A stretch of DNA of 64,000 bases, taken from the NCBI RefSeq assembly GCF_031877795.1, contig NC_133940.1, positions 14,261,985-14,325,984 on the forward strand, given 5' to 3'. The stretch's first letter is position 1; each line of letters starts with the position of its first letter. Source of the stretch: Strix aluco (Eukaryota; Chordata; Aves; Strigiformes; Strigidae). A model generated the notes under the pieces. That model had not been told where the DNA came from. It did not search any database and was given only the letters and a program-made list of their open reading frames with translations. Positions 37,201-42,715 of the stretch are shown here, piece after piece. The position numbers and the translations under genes are program-made.

Positions 37201-40064
37201 TGGGTGCTCTGTCAGCAATGAGTAATCAACAGCTGGAGGTAAGTAGCCATCCGAGTAGTGTAACACGTCTGTGTTGCTGTAAGGCTGCATGTTTTTTTTC
37301 TGTCACAAATAATGGATAATGTAATTTTTAAATACTTTGGTATTTATATAACTGTGCCCTGTTTTTAATAGGGGGGGGGTTTGTGTGTCTAGCTATATTG
37401 AGGTCTAACCTGTATGCATAGAAACCTATACCTGTGTAATGTCTCAGGATTCTGGAAAACTAACTGCGTTCTTTGCAGACATTAATTGCCACATCTAGCT
37501 TTCTACCTCCATCTGTCTTCTGTCCAAGAAGAGATTGGAGAGAGGAACGCATGATCTGTTCCTCAGTTATCTCAGGTCTTGGTTTGCCATCTTAGCTGTA
37601 GTAGCTGAGGGCATTTCTTCCTAAGAAGATGCCAGGCTGTGAACTGCAGGAGTTGAAGTCTTGTGATACCTACTGGTGTCTGGTGAGGAGTCTGTGCTAA
37701 AGAATTGAAAACCTCTAACAAAGTGTGCAAATCAGGGAGACCTGTGTTGAATAGACCTGAGTAATTATACATAATATATGCTAGTATTATGCTAAAGGAG
37801 ATAATTTAGCATAATAGATAATATTTTGAGCACACAGAATGAATTGGAACTGTAACATCAACAAAGTCAGTATCACAGAAAATTTACCGGTTAGAAATGT
37901 AGCACTCCTGTGATGACCTGAAAACCTTTGGGTACAAAAATAGTTTTTTATAAATACTCTCCACTGTACAAATTAGCAGATTTATACGTGCTGTTCAATT
38001 ACTCTATGCTGAAATTCAGTTGCATGGAAGCTTAGACTTAGTGACTTGTGCAAATTGAGAGAAAAATGAAATTAAAGTCTAGGTACACAAGGCAAAGATG
38101 AAGAAAACTTACACAAGGTTGGCGAAGAAATGTGTTCTTTATACCTATGCTTTATAATTAATTTTCTGTTTTTTTCTCAGGACCTTATTAATCAAGGAAG
38201 AGAGAAGGTTGTGGAAGCAACCAACAGTGTAACTGCAGCAAGAATTCAGCCCCTTGAAGACATCATTTCAACCATAGTGAGTGAAATGGATAACTGTAGG
38301 TTTAGGTCAGGAGATGGGAAAACGTTAAATGTTATCAAGCAAAGAAATTACTATTGTATATGGTCATTCAGCTGATTAATTGCATTATTAATGAATATAT
38401 TTTCCAGTTTGTATTGACCATTATCCATGTAGCTTGCAGTAACCCTTAATGGTATCTAGATGACATAGAGCCTTAGAGGACTAGCAGTTTAGATTCATAA
38501 TTATTTGGCATGCGCTGAAAATGCTGATTTTCTACAAATAAGAATAATAATTATACACAAACAAGATGTATTTCCTATATCTTGTCCTTATCTATTTTGT
38601 CTTGGGCTGCCACATTTCTTGCTTGCTCCCAGTAATCTAGAGGAGTATTAATTAGAACTAATAACTTGTAGTTCCAATTCTGGTGAAGTATATTTTTGCA
38701 TTTACTGGAAATTGGGCTGTGTTTTAACTCTTGATACAACTCTGAACATAATGCAGGACCTCAGTTACCATTACGGTTTTGTTAAATGACTAGTGCAAAG
38801 AAAGTTTTGGTTTTTCTCCTTTTCAGTGGAAGGAAAATGTGACACTCACGGAGAGCCAAGTACAGGCCCTGGCACTAAGCAGACAGGCAAGCCAGGAGCT
38901 TGATGTCAAGCGCCGAGAAGCCATCTATAATGACGTCCTTACTAAACAACAGATGGTAAAATATCTAATATTTATTTGATCAACCGTTCATGTTTGAACT
39001 GGTGTGTTGAGTATGGACTTTGCATGTGTGCATTCATAAAATAGAAGTGTATGTTTAGGTGCATAAATATGTACTTACAGAATGTGTGTATTTGCTGGCG
39101 TTGTGTAATGGTGTATGTGATGCAGCATCAGGAGATGATGGTGACTTCTCCAGTGTGTTGGATTGCATTGCTCAGCCTCATTGAAGGAGGCTCCATGGGA
39201 AGTTCATTTAAAAAAATACTCAGCAGATTTTTCTGTTGAAGTAGTTGTCCTGAAGGTCATGAGGCTTAAAGAGAAATCTGATTCCCAGAGCTCAGAAAGC
39301 AACTTATGAAACACACATCTTAGAAAGTATTGGTAATGTTTTTTTAGCTTAGAATTGTTTTGCAGAATTTGAAAGTTGCCCAGATTATGTCAATGGGAAG
39401 AGTTTTCTCTTAGGCAAACAAACATTTAGTGACAGACCGCATGCAGGACTTTCAAAGGGAAGATAAATGGTACCTGACAAATAATGTTGTAACTTATACC
39501 TGGGAATAATTTCACAGTATAGTGCATGTTGCCCTAGCAATTTACCTAAATGCTGTATGCAATACAATAGGCAAGTCATTAAGAGAACTTGGCCCTAAAT
39601 GGTGTTACTAAATGGTTTCTACAGTAATCAGCCTGTGAATACCATCACATTAGTGATGGTGATAACAATGGTGCTTTTTTCCTTCAGCCATGCTATCCCT
39701 AACGAATTGATTTTAACTCTGAACTTGATACTTGCAGCATTGAGGCAGGTCGTGCACTTACAACAGCTCTACTTTCCCTTCACAGTTAATCAGTTGTGTT
39801 CAGAGGATACTTATGAACAGAAGACTACAGCAGCAGTACAATCAGCAGCAACAGCAGCAGATGTCTTATCAGCAAGCAGCAATGAGTCATCTCATGATGC
39901 CAAAGCCTCCAAATTTGATCATGAATCCTTCCAACTACCAACAGATAGATATGAGAGGAATGTATCAGTCAGTGTCAGGTGGTATGCAGCCACCACCATT
40001 ACAACGAGCACCACCCCCAATGAGAGGCAAAAATCCAGGGCCTTCCCAAGGGAAATCAATGTGA
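1155..40064 (+). CDS. ATRX: ATRX chromatin remodeller, C-terminal 925 residues (19 exons, 5' end outside window)
   Basis: SNF2-family ATP-dependent chromatin remodeller. In mammals it works in the nucleus with DAXX to deposit histone H3.3 at telomeres, pericentromeres and other repeats. Nineteen exons with GT-AG introns join in one frame into 925 residues; residue 1 is the Val after a split Gly. Visible motor motifs are Walker [10 protein letters not shown] (26-34), motif Ia [11 protein letters not shown] (57-67), DEGH box (152-155), LTGTPLQNN (179-187), motif [11 protein letters not shown] (549-558) and motif [12 protein letters not shown] (583-592). A Ser/Asp/Lys-rich insert (about 333-420) separates the RecA lobes, and the tail has a Gln run (853-858). 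Adding 1567 places the Walker lysine at 1600 and DEGH at 1719, as I remember for human ATRX, so length is conserved. No broken frame or missing catalytic residue was seen. The ADD domain lies left of the window. The gene converges on FGF16. Confidence 0.97.
1265..5480 (+). other. ATRX intron, 4.2 kb
   Basis: The intron has donor GTAAGA and acceptor CCTCTTGCAG. I find no exon, RNA gene or recognisable mobile element. A 10-bp perfect inverted repeat with a 7-nt loop sits at 1722-1748. Small open frames throughout (up to 132 codons at 2508-2906) look random. Part of 2340-3660 could be an unrecognised old repeat. Confidence 0.75.
1722..1748. repeat. Short perfect inverted repeat
   Basis: Left arm CCCTGATAAA (1722-1731) and right arm TTTATCAGGG (1739-1748) pair perfectly around the 7-nt loop GTAGAAG. 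It lies inside an ATRX intron. No function is apparent. Confidence 0.85.
5481..5627 (+). CDS. ATRX: ATRX exon B: motif Ia
   Basis: The exon is 147 nt (49 codons, phase 0 both ends), acceptor CTCTTGCAG and donor GAG|GTATAA. It encodes [16 protein letters not shown], then motif Ia [18 protein letters not shown], then the acidic [10 protein letters not shown]. It belongs to the first RecA lobe of the ATRX motor. Confidence 0.96.
5832..6009 (+). CDS. ATRX: ATRX exon C: first RecA lobe
   Basis: The exon is 178 nt, donor CCAG|GTAAGT. The acceptor ends in AAAG rather than CAG, which is a usable but weaker site. It encodes [20 protein letters not shown], then [19 protein letters not shown] and a basic [16 protein letters not shown]. 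The second residue is Cys where I remember Ser in human ATRX. The first base of a Gly codon ends the exon. Confidence 0.95.
6935..7005. repeat. T/C-rich low-complexity tract
   Basis: This is almost pure pyrimidine on the + strand, made of T runs broken by single C residues. It is simple low-complexity DNA within an ATRX intron. It lies far from the exon C donor and the exon D acceptor. Confidence 0.85.
8961..9300 (+). repeat. Old CR1 LINE 3' fragment
   Basis: The 5' part CTTTGAGGAAAGATTGAAGG with CTTTTTAGCCTAGAAAA matches the CR1 pattern (gaggaaaggctgaag...gttcagcctggagaag). The 3' part GGACTAAATGATCCCTTGAG with CTCCC matches the CR1 end (ggactagatgatct...aggtccc). The middle is much diverged and no intact reverse transcriptase is present. 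It is an ancient 5'-truncated copy on the same strand as ATRX. Confidence 0.7.
11338..11475 (+). CDS. ATRX: ATRX exon D: DEGH box and motif III
   Basis: The exon is 138 nt, acceptor TTTCTAG and donor GAAT|GTGAGT. It encodes [20 protein letters not shown], then [20 protein letters not shown] and NNLIE. DEGH is the ATRX form of the Walker B (DEAD/H) box that coordinates magnesium for ATP hydrolysis. LTGTPLQNN is motif III. Both are intact. Confidence 0.97.
11476..12413 (+). other. ATRX intron, 0.9 kb
   Basis: The intron has donor GTGAGT and acceptor TTTTTGTCCTAG. I see only unique AT-rich sequence. Confidence 0.8.
12414..12589 (+). CDS. ATRX: ATRX exon E: helicase core
   Basis: The exon is 176 nt, acceptor GTCCTAG and donor CAG|GTAAGA. 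It completes a Tyr codon, then encodes [40 protein letters not shown] and [18 protein letters not shown]. The open frame starts upstream at 12380, but those codons are intron. Confidence 0.96.
12590..14549 (+). other. ATRX intron, 2.0 kb, with perfect hairpin
   Basis: The intron has donor GTAAGA and acceptor TAAAATTACAG. It contains a perfect 22-bp inverted repeat at 12769-12823. A patch with more CpG than the rest lies around 13600-13960. No exon or known repeat was recognised. Confidence 0.75.
12769..12823. repeat. Perfect 22-bp inverted repeat (hairpin)
   Basis: The left arm is 12769-12790 (ATTTATTGTGACTAGAAAAA then CT). The right arm is its exact reverse complement at 12802-12823. The 11-nt loop ATTTTTAAAAA could pair further within itself. 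It lies inside an ATRX intron, about 180 bp after the exon E donor. It has the size of a small stem-loop, but a pre-miRNA would normally show mismatches. Confidence 0.95.
14550..14667 (+). CDS. ATRX: ATRX exon F: between the RecA lobes
   Basis: The exon is 118 nt, acceptor AATTACAG and donor ACAG|GTATGT. It encodes [20 protein letters not shown], then [19 protein letters not shown], matching the ATRX segment between the lobes. It ends with the first base of a Gly codon. Confidence 0.95.
14668..18325 (+). other. ATRX intron, 3.7 kb
   Basis: The intron has donor GTATGT and acceptor TTATTGTCAG. It holds a T run near 15699-15711 and a short CA repeat near 16089-16104. I recognise no exon, RNA gene or mobile element. 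Confidence 0.75.
16089..16104. repeat. Short (CA)n microsatellite
   Basis: About eight CA dinucleotides occur in an ATRX intron. It is ordinary simple-sequence DNA. Confidence 0.85.
18326..18456 (+). CDS. ATRX: ATRX exon G
   Basis: The exon is 131 nt, acceptor ATTGTCAG and donor AAG|GTAAAT. It encodes [20 protein letters not shown], then [20 protein letters not shown] and KENK. The Gly-rich stretch is a flexible loop. The [19 protein letters not shown] sequence is characteristic of ATRX. Confidence 0.96.
18751..18839 (+). CDS. ATRX: ATRX exon H: acidic insert
   Basis: The exon is 89 nt, acceptor CTCTTTTGAG and donor AAA|GTAATT. It encodes [20 protein letters not shown] followed by MSLSSDDYA. 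This acidic, serine-rich insert separates the two RecA lobes of ATRX. It ends two bases into a Lys codon. Confidence 0.94.
19003..19175 (+). CDS. ATRX: ATRX exon I: Lys/Ser/acidic insert with SIM-like motif
   Basis: The exon is 173 nt, acceptor TTTCTAG and donor GAAG|GTGAGT. It begins with a lysine-rich run ([11 protein letters not shown]), which could act as a nuclear localisation signal. A serine/acidic stretch [10 protein letters not shown] then precedes VEVIKVW, and the exon ends [26 protein letters not shown] at 19073-19084 fits a SUMO-interaction core preceded by acidic or phosphorylatable residues. The region is probably disordered. Confidence 0.95.
19176..21561 (+). other. ATRX intron, 2.4 kb
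   Basis: The intron has donor GTGAGT and acceptor TTTTTTATAG. It includes a T run near 19418-19433 and a GT-rich patch near 19855-19872. A 132-codon open frame at 19910-20308 has no recognisable family and is probably chance. Confidence 0.75.
21562..21715 (+). CDS. ATRX: ATRX exon J: entry to second RecA lobe
   Basis: The exon is 154 nt, acceptor TTTATAG and donor AAAGT|GTAAGT. It encodes [20 protein letters not shown], then [20 protein letters not shown] and [10 protein letters not shown]. The [12 protein letters not shown] stretch opens the helicase C-terminal lobe, as in other SNF2 proteins. The frame continues only by splicing, because TAA follows the Val codon in genomic DNA. Confidence 0.96.
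21984..22087 (+). CDS. ATRX: ATRX exon K: motif IV region
   Basis: The exon is 104 nt, acceptor TGTTTTCAG and donor AAAG|GTGAGT. It encodes [20 protein letters not shown], then [20 protein letters not shown] corresponds to motif IV of the second lobe. The intron before it is only 268 bp. Confidence 0.96.
22088..24564 (+). other. ATRX intron, 2.5 kb, with CR1
   Basis: The intron has donor GTGAGT and acceptor ACATTTACAG. It contains the + strand CR1 fragment at 23412-23787, which ends 777 bp before the next exon. The remainder is AT-rich unique sequence. Confidence 0.8.
23412..23787 (+). mobile_element. CR1 LINE 3' fragment, + orientation
   Basis: This is a 5'-truncated CR1. It opens with TTTGGAGAAGAGGATGCTGA, continues through CCTCTACAACTACCTGAAAAG, AACAGGACAAGAGGGAATGG and CTGGAGGTGTTTAAGAGTTG, and ends with TTTTCCAACCTAGATGATTC followed by TGTGATTCTGTG. 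The octamer tail and the lack of poly(A) are CR1 hallmarks. It carries only the 3' end, so it encodes no working reverse transcriptase. Its last 125 bp or so are nearly identical, in inverted orientation, to the copy at 35499-35629. Confidence 0.93.
24565..24673 (+). CDS. ATRX: ATRX exon L: second lobe, RLDGSTT
   Basis: The exon is 109 nt, acceptor ATTTACAG and donor GAG|GTGAGA. It encodes [20 protein letters not shown], then [24 protein letters not shown] is the conserved SNF2 second-lobe motif. The exon finishes two bases into an Arg codon. Confidence 0.96.
24674..25743 (+). other. ATRX intron, 1.1 kb
   Basis: The intron has donor GTGAGA and acceptor CTCTGTTCCAG. It is AT-rich with no recognised element. 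A 99-codon open frame at 24809-25108 shows no family signature. Confidence 0.75.
25744..25921 (+). CDS. ATRX: ATRX exon M: motifs V and VI
   Basis: The exon is 178 nt, acceptor GTTCCAG and donor CAG|GTAGGT. It encodes [20 protein letters not shown] (motif V), then [20 protein letters not shown] and [19 protein letters not shown]. Motif VI (R..R.GQ) holds the arginine finger needed for ATP hydrolysis. It reads FGQNKP where I remember FGQTKP in human. Confidence 0.97.
25922..27329 (+). other. ATRX intron, 1.4 kb
   Basis: The intron has donor GTAGGT and acceptor TCTTTTTTAG. A 16-bp unit (TTGTAACTATTCGGAC) is repeated twice in tandem with one mismatch at 25979-26010. No other element was recognised. 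Confidence 0.75.
25979..26010. repeat. 16-bp tandem duplication
   Basis: TTGTAACTATTCGGAC is followed at once by TTGTAACTATTTGGAC and then the start of a third unit. It looks like a small slippage duplication in an intron. Confidence 0.85.
27330..27524 (+). CDS. ATRX: ATRX exon N: end of motor
   Basis: The exon is 195 nt (65 codons), acceptor CTTTTTTAG and donor AAA|GTAAGT. It encodes [20 protein letters not shown], then [40 protein letters not shown] and [20 protein letters not shown] is the C-terminal bracing segment seen in SNF2 remodellers. The KKKKR cluster could be a nuclear localisation signal. Confidence 0.96.
27525..35238 (+). other. ATRX intron, 7.7 kb (longest in window)
   Basis: The intron has donor GTAAGT and acceptor TCATTTGAACAG. 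It contains a 15-bp direct repeat TGTAGTAGTGGTTCA at 28369-28383 and 28398-28412, a GC-richer patch at about 29865-30065, and short GT/TA microsatellites near 33571-33582 and 34538-34560. No exon, RNA gene or mobile element was recognised in it. Confidence 0.75.
34538..34560. repeat. GT/TA microsatellite
   Basis: A short alternating GTGTGTGTATATATATGTAT stretch occurs in an ATRX intron. It is simple-sequence DNA. Confidence 0.8.
35239..35388 (+). CDS. ATRX: ATRX exon O
   Basis: The exon is 150 nt (50 codons), acceptor TTGAACAG and donor AAG|GTAAAG. It encodes [20 protein letters not shown], then [20 protein letters not shown] and [10 protein letters not shown]. The highly charged helix [20 protein letters not shown] is an ATRX C-terminal signature. 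Confidence 0.96.
35389..37112 (+). other. ATRX intron, 1.7 kb, with inverted CR1
   Basis: The intron has donor GTAAAG and acceptor TGTGTTTTTAAG. It holds a - strand CR1 fragment at 35499-35629, only 110 bp after the exon O donor. The rest is AT-rich unique DNA. Confidence 0.8.
35499..35629 (-). mobile_element. CR1 LINE 3' fragment, - orientation
   Basis: The + strand reads ATCACAGAATCATCTAGGTT then GGAAAAGACCTTGAAGATC and TCTAGTCCAACCATTAACC, the reverse complement of a CR1 3' end. Only about 130 bp remain, so this is a strong 5' truncation, common for CR1. The sequence matches the 3' end of the copy at 23412-23787 closely, suggesting the same subfamily. Confidence 0.93.
37113..37238 (+). 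CDS. ATRX: ATRX exon P
   Basis: The exon is 126 nt (42 codons), acceptor GTTTTTAAG and donor GAG|GTAAGT. It encodes [20 protein letters not shown], then [20 protein letters not shown] and LE. It belongs to the conserved ATRX C-terminal tail. Confidence 0.95.
37239..38180 (+). other. ATRX intron, 0.9 kb
   Basis: The intron has donor GTAAGT and acceptor GTTTTTTTCTCAG. A G9 run lies near 37371-37379. I see nothing else. Confidence 0.8.
38181..38276 (+). CDS. ATRX: ATRX exon Q
   Basis: The exon is 96 nt (32 codons), acceptor TTTTCTCAG and donor ATA|GTGAGT. It encodes [20 protein letters not shown], then [12 protein letters not shown]. The frame joins cleanly to WKEN of the next exon. Confidence 0.95.
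38277..38826 (+). other. ATRX intron, 0.55 kb
   Basis: The intron has donor GTGAGT and acceptor CTCCTTTTCAG. It is AT-rich and I see no other element. Confidence 0.8.
38827..38955 (+). CDS. ATRX: ATRX exon R
   Basis: The exon is 129 nt (43 codons), acceptor TCCTTTTCAG and donor ATG|GTAAAA. It encodes [20 protein letters not shown], then [20 protein letters not shown] and QQM. This exon has no long open frame of its own. It was found by its match to the ATRX tail. Confidence 0.95.
38956..39785 (+). other. ATRX intron, 0.8 kb
   Basis: The intron has donor GTAAAA and acceptor TTTCCCTTCACAG. I see only unique sequence. Confidence 0.8.
39786..40064 (+). CDS. ATRX: ATRX last coding exon with stop
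   Basis: The coding part is 279 nt, acceptor CCTTCACAG and stop TGA at 40062-40064. It encodes [19 protein letters not shown], a run of six Gln, [36 protein letters not shown], then a Pro-rich [16 protein letters not shown] and the end [11 protein letters not shown]. This matches the ATRX C-terminus exactly in layout. The long + open frame from 39599 is a shifted-frame shadow of this exon. Confidence 0.97.
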   Translation, partial: LISCVQRILMNRRLQQQYNQQQQQQMSYQQAAMSHLMMPKPPNLIMNPSNYQQIDMRGMYQSVSGGMQPPPLQRAPPPMRGKNPGPSQGKSM

Positions 40065-40156
40065 TTTTGCACTAAAAGCCTAAAGGATTGTTAAAATCAG
40101 AGAATGAACTTTTATTTTTTTAGGAATCAATGGCTTAACAGAACTCAACTGTAAAA

Positions 40157-40172
40157 AATAAAAATAAATAAA
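40157..40172 (+). terminator. Proximal poly(A) signal cluster of ATRX
   Basis: Three AATAAA hexamers overlap within AAATAAAAATAAATAAAT, about 95 nt after the stop. They are followed by GTTTGGTTGGT, a plausible GU-rich downstream element. If used, the 3' UTR would be only about 0.13 kb. Confidence 0.5.
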
Positions 40173-40933
40173 TAGTTTGGTTGGTCCCCTTAAATGCCAT
40201 GTTCCATATTAGTGTTTCAGCTTTGTTTAAATGGGACATAATGTTTTCCCTGTTGTCAGTGATGTTGCCTAGAATCTTCTTACATATGTTGAGTACAGGA
40301 GATAACAAGTTGTTTTCAGTGAAAACAAGTCCTCCCATAACAGTAGCATCTCCACAGGTTTCCTGTCTAAACTCCTATGCTTGCTTTTAGTAGCTGCAAA
40401 GCTGTCATCAGATTCGAGAAGCTTAGGAAGGACTGCAGGTCTGTATGTTTCAGTATACCATATGTGAATTGTAAACAGCTGAGTTCTTGATTAGAGTTGA
40501 TTCCTCAAATTATGGAATACTTTTCTGCTTACCCATTTCTTTATATTAGTGGGAATATTATAACAGAAATAGTCTAGTTTCCTTTTGACTGAGGTCTGGA
40601 CTCATACTATATCATCTATGCTGAATGAAACGGGAACTGAAAATACTCTTTGAAACAGAATTGAGTGCAATATTCTTAAATACTACTGCTCTGAAACTTC
40701 TGATTCATGCAGTTATATAGAAACTGTGTATACAGCCTTAAATAGTGACTTGGGGAAGGTGATTATTCTTCCCTAGTCTTCTGCCATTTTTTATTTTCAG
40801 TTTTATGTGAAGGAATAACAAATGGTGATCTTAGAGTTAAAGATGTTTTTCCTTCACACGCTAATTTACTCTATGCGGAGTCCAATACAAAGCACATTTC
40901 TGTTAACTCCTTAATGCTGGTGCTACTGTCTTT

Positions 40934-40953
40934 TCCCATTGCCGGCAATGGGA
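40934..40953. repeat. 20-bp perfect palindrome in ATRX 3' UTR
   Basis: TCCCATTGCCGGCAATGGGA equals its own reverse complement. It sits within otherwise AT-rich 3' UTR. No transcription-factor identity is claimed. Confidence 0.95.
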
Positions 40954-42689
40954 GACGGGCCAAGAAAATTCAATTCCTGGTATTTTGGGGGTTAAAATAG
41001 TGACGGTGGTCAGGGTCAAACCCTGTTATATGAACAACTTTAAAATGGCAGAACCATTGCTGATTTAAAATTGATAGAAAGTGCTGTAGCAACTTCCAGA
41101 GCTGCCAGAACAGTGAAATAACTTTTCCTCTATTAGATAAGAGTTTGGATTATGCACTCCTCCCCATTCCCTTTGGTTTGTGTGAAAAACTGATTTAGTA
41201 CACAAAGAGATTGATTTCTGTTTTGTTTTAATGTAGACCAGAGATAAATTTCTGGTTAATTATATATCATTAGCACTCTCTTTACCCACACGTTTTGTGC
41301 TTGTGAAGATTTTAAGATAATTAAATACAAATAGGGCTTTTCTTTGAATATAGTTTGGTTGATTCTTCCCCCCCCCGCCCCCCAAGAGGTTTATAATCTG
41401 GGGGTAAAAGTAAGTGACAGGAACATTTGAGGCAATGGTGTATTGACTACAGAGAAGTCTGGAGAAATGAGTGGATGGAGGCTTTTGCTCCAGATATTGC
41501 TGGACTCTTCTGACTTGCTGACATGAACTAAAATTGTTATGGTTTCTGGAAAGTTTCTTGCAGGAGTTTGAGTTCTTGCCCTGAATGGACAAGTGGTTTT
41601 TGCATCTAAATATGCAAATCTTACACGATATTTCATTTTGTGATTGAAACTTGGTTTGTGATCTGAACAGAGTTTGATCTGTTGCAAAACCAGCTAACAC
41701 GCTGCTGTCTTGGACTCTTCTATTACAAGATACCACAAAAGAACCTCAGTATGTTCTAGTGCTTTGCCAGCTCTACGATAAATTTAATTTGGGGGGAGGG
41801 GAGCAAAAAGAGACGCATTCACACTAGAAGAAACAAAATGTGAGACTGAGACAAACATTTGAAGGCAAATGTACTCTGGACAACTCTTAACCGATATTCC
41901 TACGTGTCGTGAATAAGAGAAATACTTTCTACCAAACCTGGGAATGTTCAATGGAGTTTTACAGTAACTCAGAGACTTAAATGTGGAAGTTTTAGGCAAC
42001 ATTTAAAGGCACATTTTTTTTCATTCTGGACAAAACTATGGATAACAGAAGACTAATGCATAAGAAGAAATCAGAGATAAGCATTGAAATAAAACTTGGA
42101 CCACTTTGCATACATGTTTCTCACTTGACATTTTAGCTGCATAACAATGTGCTTTGAGTATAACATCAAGCTTTAACAGATATTTAAAGACAGAACATAC
42201 ATCAATAAGATAATAAAAGGCTCATTTTTATATTTGTTTTAGATGTTTTAACTAGGTGAAATGGCTTAAGATGACGAATAAAAATGTTGCTTGTAATACA
42301 GTTTTGCCTGCTAAATTCTCCACATTTTGTAACCTGTTTATTCCTTTGGATGTAAAGCGTTTTTGCTTAGTATTGTGATATTGTATATGTTTTGTCCCAG
42401 TTGTATAGTAATGTTTCAGTCCATCAACCAGCTTTGGCTGCTGAAATCATACAGCTGTGAAGACTTGCCTTTGTTTCTATTAGATGGCTTTTCAGTTCTG
42501 TATTAAATATCTTAAGTACTATAGAAAAGGTGTCCCTTCTTCCTATAAGGCTGTTTTGTAATATATATAAGGACTGGAAATGTGTTTTTAAAGAGAAGAA
42601 GCATTCAAGTATGACGATATACTATCTGTGTTTTCACCATTCAAAGTGCTGTTTAGTAGTTGAAACTTAAACTATTTAATATCTCATTT

Positions 42690-42695
42690 AATAAA
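42690..42695 (+). terminator. Distal poly(A) signal of ATRX
   Basis: AATAAA is followed about 20 bp later by a CA and then a GT-rich stretch (GTGCCTTGTGCT). Cleavage would fall near 42712-42716. This is the best candidate for the 3' end of ATRX, and the GC content rises soon after it. Confidence 0.7.
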
Positions 42696-42715
42696 GTGAC
42701 CAAAATACATCAACG

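Larger units (their letters stand above)
40065..42715 (+). other. ATRX: ATRX 3' UTR
   Basis: The sequence follows the ATRX stop. Possible cleavage signals are an overlapping AATAAA cluster (40157-40172), single signals at 42088, 42212 and 42277, and the strongest distal one at 42690-42695 with a GTGCCTTGTGCT element downstream. The UTR would be about 2.65 kb with the distal site. It contains a 20-bp perfect palindrome at 40934-40953 and a C-rich run near 41368-41384. UTR limits are inferred from signals only. Confidence 0.75.

Noticed and set aside
39599..40075. 158-codon + strand frame over the ATRX last exon
   Set aside because: It is shifted relative to the ATRX reading frame, and its Ala/Ser-rich part is the CAG-rich polyglutamine stretch read in another frame.
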